Shown piece by piece: positions 7,720-14,516 of a stretch of DNA of 23,194 nucleotides (its first letter is position 1; each line of letters starts with the position of its first letter). This stretch comes from CAZSGN01 sp964606415 (GTDB lineage Bacteria > Bacteroidota > Bacteroidia > Bacteroidales > JBBRXJ01): the NCBI GenBank assembly GCA_964606415.1, contig CAZSGN010000006.1:1-23194 (forward strand), in the 5' to 3' direction. Position numbers and translations under genes: made by a program. Below the pieces are notes generated by a model. That model did no database searches. It saw only the letters and a program-made list of their open reading frames with translations, and was not told the origin of the DNA.

Positions 7720-8013
7720 TTATTTAGTTCGTTTAAGTTCATTTATTTCAGATCTTAATAATTTATTTTGTTCATTTAGCTTAAGAACATATAGAGTAAG
7801 TTCTTCAATTTTTTGAAGCAAGTCCTGGTTAAAATCACCAATGCTTATTCCTTTTTTAGTAACTGTAGCGGGGGGGATGTCAGGAAGATGATTGTTTTTG
7901 TTAATAAATTCCTGCAGGTCTTCAAAGCTCAACAAATGATAACTTTTATCAAATACAAAATCAGCTGCTATATTTTTTATCTCAAGGTCTTCTGCCTCAA
8001 TTTTTCCATCCAC
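7720..8013 (-). CDS. C-terminal fragment of a tail-fibre/S74-like protein
   Basis: A 97-residue frame starting at GTG 8013. The open frame extends back nine more codons to a stop at 8041-8043, adding LKQIENKLV. The sequence has the form of the C-terminal region common in long Bacteroidota proteins with S74-like or fibre-type ends. It has a VDGKIEAEDLEIK lead-in, a SYHLLSFEDLQEFI segment, HLPDIPPA, GISIGDFNQDLLQKIEELTLYVLKL, then a Leu/Glu/Lys-rich coiled coil (about 68-97). In complete proteins this sits after several hundred residues of repeats; here nothing comparable is found upstream, so it looks like a remnant. A -7-like box lies 49-56 bp before the GTG, so it may be expressed and lead the serpin cluster (2-bp gap). 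Family recognition is from pattern memory, and function as a stand-alone unit is unknown. Confidence 0.65.
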   Translation of the reverse strand: MDGKIEAEDLEIKNIAADFVFDKSYHLLSFEDLQEFINKNNHLPDIPPATVTKKGISIGDFNQDLLQKIEELTLYVLKLNEQNKLLRSEINELKRTK

Positions 8014-8061
8014 AACTAATTTGTTTTCAATTTGTTTTAGTTAAATGGTTTATAATGATAA

Positions 8062-8069
8062 CAAAGCTA
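8062..8069 (-). promoter_or_regulatory. Candidate -7 box of the serpin cluster
   Basis: TAGCTTTG on the minus strand fits TAnnTTTG. Transcription would start near 8055 and run into the fragment at 8013 and the serpin. A TTTTTG lies 11 bp upstream, closer than the usual 19-21 bp for a -33 box. Confidence 0.4.
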
Positions 8070-8289
8070 ATATTAATTTTCAAAAATAAAAGCATAATTA
8101 CTAAAGTAATTTGTAAAAATTTCTTAGTAATGATGTCTACGTGATTGATCAGGTAAGTTTGCAGGCAATCAATTAGTTGTTCTGCTTATATGGTTAAAGT
8201 AGATATCTGTAATCATCGTTTATGCAAATAAATTTTTTGTACAAAGCCGCTAATCAAGATCAACAACGATTTTTGACGTTACCCTGCTC

Positions 8290-8313
8290 AACCTGGAACT
8301 TGGTAACCAGGTT
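8290..8313 (-). terminator. Hairpin at the end of the T9SS gene, possible terminator
   Basis: A perfect 7-bp inverted repeat, AACCTGG (8290-8296) and CCAGGTT (8307-8313), with a 10-nt loop. It starts in the stop codon of the gene ending at 8312. No T-run follows on the minus strand, so intrinsic termination is weakly supported. A second small dyad, GGTTAT/ATAACC, overlaps it at 8311-8328. Confidence 0.3.
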
Positions 8314-9934
8314 ATCTTAAAATAACCTTTTTGGCATAAGAGATATTATCATTAGAAAGGCTGATGATGTAAATGCCCTTGGGTAATCCCGATAAATTCA
8401 GTGAGGTGTTCAGGCTGCCTTTACGATCGATGAAAAGTTGCCCAAAAGTATTGTGTACCCGTATGCTGCAAGGAGCATTGGAAGCGGAAGAAATTTTGAC
8501 CAGTCCATTGGTTGGATTGGGTCCAATGGTGATACCCCGGTCAACAAGTTCTTTTGAATCATTGGTGATGACACTTCCGTCCAATGGAGTCCTGATCCCT
8601 TCTCTTAGGCCACTGCCTTTGTAATTCACCACCAGGTAAAGATCAGAGGCAGTCAACCCTGTTTGGGCAATATCTCCAAGGTTATGATCTGTAACGCTCC
8701 AGCTCGTTTTGGTGAAAGCGCCGGTGTGGTCTTCGTTGTCAAGCGTCAGCTCAGCCGATAGTCCGGTCAAATTAGGGGATGTACCTGTAAGAACTCCAGC
8801 AGGACCTTCGATGTGCCAATAGCTGATGTTCTCAAGGGAGAGGGTGATGTTACCTGTGGATGTATTGTATTGTCCGCTTGCCGAGGCAGATGTTGTTGTG
8901 GTGTTCCAGAAAGCAGTTAATGGGTTGGCATCGAAAAGATTAATTGTATCATTATTTGTTGCATCGCCACTTTGTAAATGAGCCTGTGTGCCTGTAAGCC
9001 CTTTATTGGCAATGAGTGTGTCTGCATCTTTTTCATCAACCTGGTAATCTAAATTAAAATCACTTATTTTGGTAATGCCTGCTTCAATATTGGTAATGCC
9101 AATTTGAGCCTGAGCATGTGTTACGCCATCACGGAGCAGCCAACCGGATGTGGGTTCGGTGTCAATGCCACGAAAGAGCGTGATCTGTATGACACTAAAA
9201 AGACTATATTCGTTATCAGGATCTAATTTGGACACCATTGGGGTGTCTACCATAAAATCACCGTGATTCAATTCACCCCATTGCTCAATGTTACATTGGC
9301 CTTTATCTTCCATGTTTCTCCAAAGAACAAGGCTTTCCTGTGTGTTTTCCAGGTTGGCTTTGGTGTAATAGCCATTGTGGTGGGCATAATTGATTCCGGC
9401 TATTGAGATATTGGCCGGGTCTGTATTTTCAACGTTTGTTTCAAGTTGATTAGAATTGCCTCCTTTTCCCGGAGACGTATAGTAACAGTTCATGGATTCG
9501 AAAGAGAGGTCATGGCAAAAATCGGGATCAGGACATAAGGTGTCTCTGTATTCAAGAAAAGCAACTTCAACGCCTGCATAGTTGTTTTTATAACAATAAT
9601 CAGAAAAAGTGGTGAAACGTAGTACTGTTATGTCATCGTATTTGTGAATTTTAAAATAGGTGGAGTCTTGCTTTCCATGAAGATACCATTTGGCTCCATC
9701 AGCCCAGCCGCCTCCGCCATTGGATACTTCGTTTGACAATCCAAAAGAAAACGACCGGTTGTTGGGTGCACGCAATTCGGTTCCGGGGCCATACATATGC
9801 CAGTTTTCTCCGTTTTCGCCAGCTCCGAAATTATCAAATGCCCCATCGGTGAAATCTTCCTCAATAAGTTTTTGGCCTGACAAACTTAGTGGAAGTATTG
9901 TGAAGAATAAAAAGTAGGTGAATGTTTTCATCAT
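8312..9934 (-). CDS. T9SS-secreted protein with dockerin-like EF-hand pair
   Basis: 540 residues. A signal peptide (1-20, cut near LSLSGQ) is followed by a Gly/Asn/Trp-rich domain (~22-285) with several Cys that I cannot assign; a beta-sandwich is plausible. Residues 289-343 look like a dockerin type I pair. DFNLDYQVDEKD (292-303) has D/N/D/D at EF-loop positions 1, 3, 5 and 12, and GDATNNDTINLFD (323-335) is the second loop. A cohesin-like or Ig-like beta region follows (~345-460). The last ~73 residues (ITIGPNPTNG, GQLFIDR, LPKGIYIISL, KKVILR) form a type A T9SS sorting domain, so the protein should cross the outer membrane and be attached to the surface. It is last of four secreted genes on this strand. 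Role in polysaccharide binding is inferred from context only. Confidence 0.8.
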   Translation of the reverse strand: MMKTFTYFLFFTILPLSLSGQKLIEEDFTDGAFDNFGAGENGENWHMYGPGTELRAPNNRSFSFGLSNEVSNGGGGWADGAKWYLHGKQDSTYFKIHKYDDITVLRFTTFSDYCYKNNYAGVEVAFLEYRDTLCPDPDFCHDLSFESMNCYYTSPGKGGNSNQLETNVENTDPANISIAGINYAHHNGYYTKANLENTQESLVLWRNMEDKGQCNIEQWGELNHGDFMVDTPMVSKLDPDNEYSLFSVIQITLFRGIDTEPTSGWLLRDGVTHAQAQIGITNIEAGITKISDFNLDYQVDEKDADTLIANKGLTGTQAHLQSGDATNNDTINLFDANPLTAFWNTTTTSASASGQYNTSTGNITLSLENISYWHIEGPAGVLTGTSPNLTGLSAELTLDNEDHTGAFTKTSWSVTDHNLGDIAQTGLTASDLYLVVNYKGSGLREGIRTPLDGSVITNDSKELVDRGITIGPNPTNGLVKISSASNAPCSIRVHNTFGQLFIDRKGSLNTSLNLSGLPKGIYIISLSNDNISYAKKVILR

Positions 9935-10076
9935 ATTGTTTTTGTTTGATATATAAAATTATCAAAAAAATGATTTTATTCAATTTTTTTCCGAGATAAA
10001 AAACAGGGTTGCTGAACATGTTTTTATTTTTTCTTTGTCTCAGACTTGTTCGTCCATTGACGGTTTATTTGTTAGT

Positions 10077-10104
10077 AGCCAGGAGCAAGGAAGCCGGAAG
10101 CCAG
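10077..10104 (+). repeat. Heptamer repeat tract B (AGCAAGG type)
   Basis: Four 7-bp units in register: AGCCAGG, AGCAAGG, AAGCCGG, AAGCCAG. Spacer DNA between two secreted genes. AGGAGCAAG at 10081-10089 is the exact inverse of CTTGCTCCT at 10200-10208 in tract C. Confidence 0.6.
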
Positions 10105-10179
10105 CAGATCAGGTTCTATATTACAGGCATTCTTTTTATTCAAATTTTATCATATCCCCAAAACCATTTTTTTTTCTAC

Positions 10180-10221
10180 TTGTTCTTTTCTTCTTGCTTC
10201 TTGCTCCTTGCTCTTAGCTCC
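10180..10221 (-). repeat. Heptamer repeat tract C (inverted, TTGCTCC type)
   Basis: Six 7-bp units in register on the plus strand: TTGTTCT, TTTCTTC, TTGCTTC, TTGCTCC, TTGCTCT, TAGCTCC. It begins 13 bp after the stop of the GH42-like gene. Read on the minus strand it is purine-rich like tracts A and B, and it could pair with tract B across ~110 nt. The whole gene-free stretch 9935-10234 holds nothing else I can name. Confidence 0.65.
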
Positions 10222-10234
10222 TCTGTCTGAGAAT

Positions 10235-12454
10235 CTATTTTTTGACAAATCTCAACCATCTGCCACCATAGGCTTCAAGTTCAATGGGTTGATTTAACTT
10301 CAGTGATTCCCCGGTCATAGGATCAGTAACGCTTTGGTAATCATAATTTTGAAAAGAAAGGTTTACTGATTTTGCTTTGTCATCATTGATGAAGAAATAA
10401 TGATCTGCATCCGGTGCAGCGATACGGTAAACTATAGCGTCATCACAGGCGTAGGGGCTTTTTAGTTCACCCATCGTATGCTTGATTGTCCAGTCTTCCA
10501 TAAATTCATTTCCAGGAGATTTCATGGCATAAGAGGCGTCGGTAGCTAAAAGTATTGCACGCCCTTTACCATATTCATGTTCTGTTACAGCAGGTTTACC
10601 CAGGTTAAACCTTTCGATAACTTTGGCTTTTGTAGGGTTTAGGTCAAAGAGGAATCCATCTAATTGGTGGGTATCGATGGTTTGCGGGACATTATTGGAA
10701 TATTGCATATCAGCAATACTTGCGCCAAAAATCTTTTCGAAAGTTGTTCCTACCCCTGTTTTAAGCACTTTTCCCTGGGCATCCCACCAACCACTGGGGG
10801 CATCCATAACCAGGCGTCCTCCGTTTTTTACATATTCGTCAAGTATAGGCCATAGCTCATCGTTGATGGCGGTCTGGGCGGGCATGTAGATTACTTTGTA
10901 ACGTTTACCGAGGCCTTTTTCCAGGTCATCAGGCGTAACGTGTTCCCAGGGGATATTGGCATTAATTAATGCCCTGCTAATACCAATGCGGGATTTGATG
11001 GGATAGTGTTTAAAATGAGTACGTCCGGGACCTGCTACGGCCGCCCATATGGCTTCGTTATCCCAGTTGACCATTACACCGACATAGGGTTCCTTATGGG
11101 CATCCCAAATTTCATCTCTGTGTTTACGGGCAGCCTGGGCAATTTTTCCGGCGCGTATAGCCCGCGGGCCGGGCTCATTTTGCCGGTTCAATAAGGCATA
11201 TTCACCTGATTCCCAGCCAGCTTCTCTGAAGTTCCATGACCATAAGCCAACACCTTTAAAGCCACCTGCCAGGTAGGAGAGGAGTAGTTGGGTTATGGTG
11301 CCTTCGTCAACGGTAAAACCGGGTGTTTCGAATTGCGAAAGGACATTCCATCCTTTGCCGCCTGAAAGTTGCTGGGGCCCGCCGGTGCTTTCCCATGTGG
11401 CTGACCAGCCACCTTTAAACCAATCATTAGCAATGGAGGACTGCATATAGATGCAGGGAGCTACCTCATACTGTACTTCTTCAAAATGCCAGGCCAGGTG
11501 AATTGAAGGGTAAAAGGAGCCCCGCTCAGTCATTAAATCGGCAATCCCTTCCATATCTGTCGCTCTGGATGCAAAAGGCAGGAACAAGCCCATTTCTCCT
11601 CCTGCTCTTGTTGGTTGTTCCGGGTAACGGTTTTGTTTGTAAAATTTAACATTCTCAAGGTACATATCGGCCTTAAATCTCAGTATATCCCTTACCCGGC
11701 CATATTCTCGCCCATGTTTAGGAATGATCACATATTCTTCTCCTGGTTCATATTCAACCAGGGGATCTTTTTCAAATTCTTCCCAGCTTTTGTAAGGGTC
11801 TTTTGTAACTCCTACTTCATATTGATTCCATGCTTTTGCCAGTTCATCAATGGTTTTGTACTTCTCTTTCACCCATTCTTTAAATAAAGCGATGTCCTGA
11901 TGTCTCAGGTAAGCATCTGGCTTATGGTCGTATTGTTCGAACTCTTCCTGGCCGGGAAGTGGGTCCCGCCAGGTTGAAAGGTGTTTCTCTAAAACCTTGG
12001 TCTGGTAATCGATCATTTTTGGGTGTTCCCTGGCTTCCTGAATAGACATATCTTCTGGTAACCCCAGTTTTTTCAATAATTCTGGCGTGATGTCTTCCCA
12101 GCCACCTTGTCCATACCAAAATGGAATGATACCTTCTTCCAATGCGATTTTCAATGTTTTCTTAATGGGCCATTCAGGCGTACTCATCGTTTGTTTAAGG
12201 TTTGTGAAACCCAGGTCTTTCATCATTCTGAAATGTTCACGCATGTCTTCTTCTGTACATCCTGCCCAGGGAAGAAATACCACACCGAAAGGCATTGGGG
12301 CGATTTTTTTGAACTTCTGCTGCATGGGACTGTCATGCATTTGGTCGTAAAGGTCGTGGTGGAATTCATTTTCCTGTCCATGGCTTTTAAAGGTTAATGT
12401 GGTAAGGAAAAGGAATGTGAATAGGATAAATAAAGGCATTTTTGTTGTTTTCAT
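10235..12454 (-). CDS. GH42-like secreted glycoside hydrolase (beta-galactosidase fold)
   Basis: 739 residues with a type I signal peptide (1-26, FKSHGQ). The layout resembles GH42/clan GH-A enzymes. A TIM barrel opens with MPFGVVFLPWAGCTEEDMREHFRMMKDLGF (written in parts: MPFGVVFLPWAG, EHFRMMKDLGF). Then comes FKEWVKEKYKTIDELAKAWN (191-210), the counterpart of the FRRWLKEKYGTI segment, and later WESTGGPQQLSGGKGW (354-369), where E355 is the likely nucleophile. A Rossmann-like trimerisation domain (~485-600: GISRALINANIPWEHV, YKVIYMPAQTAI, YVKNGGRLVMD) and a small C-terminal beta domain follow. The usual Asn-Glu acid/base pair is not seen; the aligned position reads FEQY (~172-175). It could therefore be a GH42-related family with another substrate, or have altered catalysis. 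Neighbours (sulfatase, lyase-like protein) suggest a sulfated galactose- or uronate-containing glycan. Fold call moderate, substrate unknown. Confidence 0.7.
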   Translation of the reverse strand: MKTTKMPLFILFTFLFLTTLTFKSHGQENEFHHDLYDQMHDSPMQQKFKKIAPMPFGVVFLPWAGCTEEDMREHFRMMKDLGFTNLKQTMSTPEWPIKKTLKIALEEGIIPFWYGQGGWEDITPELLKKLGLPEDMSIQEAREHPKMIDYQTKVLEKHLSTWRDPLPGQEEFEQYDHKPDAYLRHQDIALFKEWVKEKYKTIDELAKAWNQYEVGVTKDPYKSWEEFEKDPLVEYEPGEEYVIIPKHGREYGRVRDILRFKADMYLENVKFYKQNRYPEQPTRAGGEMGLFLPFASRATDMEGIADLMTERGSFYPSIHLAWHFEEVQYEVAPCIYMQSSIANDWFKGGWSATWESTGGPQQLSGGKGWNVLSQFETPGFTVDEGTITQLLLSYLAGGFKGVGLWSWNFREAGWESGEYALLNRQNEPGPRAIRAGKIAQAARKHRDEIWDAHKEPYVGVMVNWDNEAIWAAVAGPGRTHFKHYPIKSRIGISRALINANIPWEHVTPDDLEKGLGKRYKVIYMPAQTAINDELWPILDEYVKNGGRLVMDAPSGWWDAQGKVLKTGVGTTFEKIFGASIADMQYSNNVPQTIDTHQLDGFLFDLNPTKAKVIERFNLGKPAVTEHEYGKGRAILLATDASYAMKSPGNEFMEDWTIKHTMGELKSPYACDDAIVYRIAAPDADHYFFINDDKAKSVNLSFQNYDYQSVTDPMTGESLKLNQPIELEAYGGRWLRFVKK

Positions 12455-12641
12455 AAATGTATTTTTATTAATTATTAAAGATTTGGATTAAAAAGCATTC
12501 ACGATGATTATTTGTACTAATTTATTCTAGATTCTGTCTATCAACTCAAGTGTTTGTATCATAATGTTCGATAACGAGGCTTGCGAATTTCTAAAATGCG
12601 GTGTTTACTGGAGTAAATGAGCGATTTAGGGAGAAATATAA

Positions 12642-12649
12642 CAAAGTTA
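12642..12649 (-). promoter_or_regulatory. Candidate -7 box of the GH42-like gene
   Basis: TAACTTTG on the minus strand fits TAnnTTTG and lies 43 bp downstream of the sulfatase stop. If used, the GH42-like mRNA would carry a leader of about 180 nt (12455-12635), which is long for this group. Confidence 0.35.
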
Positions 12650-12691
12650 GCAGATATTATGGACGAACATTCGTTAGTAGCTCATATGATG

Positions 12692-14314
12692 TTATGGTTT
12701 CTTCATATATTTTTCATATTTTTTCATCTGATTACTCCATTTAATGTACATGGTGGTCATTTCATTAACAAACGCTGGTTTTTCAGATGCAATATTCCGG
12801 GTCTCTGTTTTATCTTCAGTCATATTGTAAAGTGCCCAGCTTCCTTTTTGCTCATCAGGCCCTTCAGTTAATTGTTCTAAGTTTTTTATAGGGGTATGCG
12901 ATTCCCATACCAATTTGTAGTCATTATGGCGTACAGCTTTTCCGTTTTGCCATTGATAAAAAAGCGTCGTGTTTCTTTTATTTTTATTATTGGTTAACAC
13001 ATCAACAAAACTTTCGCCTGCCAAATTGGGTAAAGTGTCACCATTAAATTCCTCAGGATATTGAGCTTCAGCCAAGTCAATCAGGGTTGGCATCAAATCA
13101 ATGAAATGACCCGGATATTCAGTTATACCTGGTTCAATTTTGCCGGGCCAGTGAACAATGAAAGGTGTACAAATACCTCCCTGGTGACTCCAGTTTTTAT
13201 AGTAACGATAGGGTGTATTGCTGACATTGGCCCAGGAAGTGCCAACATAACCCCAACGGTCAATACTGCCTATCGTTCCTTCTCCGGCTCCATCACTAAA
13301 TCCCCCTCCGTCTTCCGGGAATATTGCAGGAGCTCCGCCATTATCAGATGCAAACATGATAATGGTGTTTTCATATTCGTCCATTTCTTTAAGTTTGTTA
13401 ATAACCTCGCCAATTTTTTGATCCATCCGGTCTATCATGGCTGCGTAAACTTGCATGCGTCGTGCTTCATCTTTTTTTTCTTTGGTGCTTAATGAGTCCC
13501 AGGCAAGGTGATCAGGAGTAGAAAGCGGATAAGTGCTGCTATCAATAAGTCCTGATTTAAGTTGCGTTTTATAGCGTTGTAGACGTATTGTTTCATATCC
13601 TTTTTTATAAACCTCTTCATACCTGGCAATGTCTTCCGGCCATGCTTGTAAGGGCGCATGAGGAGCTGTGTACGAAAGGTAAAGAAAGAAAGGTTTTTTT
13701 TCATCCTGATAATCGTCAAGATATTGTATAGCATATTTGGTAAAATAGTCTGTCGTATAAAAGTCTTTTTCTTTTGGTGTATATGGGGCATAAACAGAAT
13801 CATCAATGCACCATTTTCTGGGTTTGGCCCAGGTTTTATGGGCTGGAGCTGGTTCGCCGGGGCGTTGTTTACCTGGATTAAAAAAATTGCAAGCACCATC
13901 GCGGAGGCCATAATACCTGTCAAATCCACGGTTATACATGTTGTCTTTTCCATGGTGCTTGCCGGACATTAGTGTCCGGTAACCAGCTTTTTTGAGTACT
14001 TCACCAATGGTTATTGCATTTGTGATGTAGGCGGGTTGTTTTCCCATACCACATTGCTGGGCATATAAGCCTGTAAGCAGGCAGGCTCTTGAAGGAAATG
14101 ATTTGGATGTGTTTGTAAATTGTGTGAAACGTAAACCATTATCAGCTAATTGATCCAGATTGGGAGTATTGATTTCACTGCCGTAACAGCCTAAATCCGA
14201 GAAACCCATGTCATCTGCCAGGATCATTACAATATTTGGCCGCTCATTTTTTGTTTTTTCCTGACATGAAAAGGTTAGGGTTGCAAGGGCTAAAAGGGAT
14301 AGTTTTGTTTTCAT
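12692..14314 (-). CDS. Serine-type sulfatase (S1 family), lipoprotein-like
   Basis: 540 residues, an exported formylglycine sulfatase that removes sulfate esters, presumably from glycans. The leader ends LTFSC (C17), a relaxed lipobox. The N-terminal metal site is ADDMG (D34, D35). The modification motif is SFPSR (S72-R76) followed by ACLLTG, so the formylglycine comes from serine and needs a radical-SAM anSME maturase, which is not in the window. Further active-site elements are SGKHHG (K118, H119), APHAP (H218) and ASDNGG (D323, N324). The C-terminal subdomain contains AVRHNDYKLVW and LYNMTEDKTETRN, typical of S1 arylsulfatase-A-like subfamilies such as S1_4; the subfamily is a guess. It lies between the GH42-like and heparinase-like genes with spacers of ~200-240 bp, so it may have its own promoter, though I found no clear box. 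Confidence 0.92.
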   Translation of the reverse strand: MKTKLSLLALATLTFSCQEKTKNERPNIVMILADDMGFSDLGCYGSEINTPNLDQLADNGLRFTQFTNTSKSFPSRACLLTGLYAQQCGMGKQPAYITNAITIGEVLKKAGYRTLMSGKHHGKDNMYNRGFDRYYGLRDGACNFFNPGKQRPGEPAPAHKTWAKPRKWCIDDSVYAPYTPKEKDFYTTDYFTKYAIQYLDDYQDEKKPFFLYLSYTAPHAPLQAWPEDIARYEEVYKKGYETIRLQRYKTQLKSGLIDSSTYPLSTPDHLAWDSLSTKEKKDEARRMQVYAAMIDRMDQKIGEVINKLKEMDEYENTIIMFASDNGGAPAIFPEDGGGFSDGAGEGTIGSIDRWGYVGTSWANVSNTPYRYYKNWSHQGGICTPFIVHWPGKIEPGITEYPGHFIDLMPTLIDLAEAQYPEEFNGDTLPNLAGESFVDVLTNNKNKRNTTLFYQWQNGKAVRHNDYKLVWESHTPIKNLEQLTEGPDEQKGSWALYNMTEDKTETRNIASEKPAFVNEMTTMYIKWSNQMKKYEKYMKKP

Positions 14315-14516
14315 TATGGTTTGTTTTATAGCTAAGCAAATAGCTATTTCGAATCAATCATATTATTTAACTTAGTACTGGATATCTCATTTTAAAAATG
14401 TGTTAAAAATAATAGGTTTTATTAAATTGGAATAGTGAATGATTCAAAAAAATATTTCCTTTATGTATCATGCAAAAAGAGATTCAACAATCAATTATAT
14501 TAATAAGTTTGGTTGA

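Noticed and set aside
10009..10230. Overlapping plus-strand frames of 60 and 73 codons
   Set aside because: They run over the heptamer repeat tracts; their composition follows the repeats (Ser/Leu/Phe runs) and neither has a start context or homology I recognise.
13489..13953. 154-codon minus-strand frame
   Set aside because: Out of frame within the sulfatase, whose own frame carries all catalytic motifs across this stretch.
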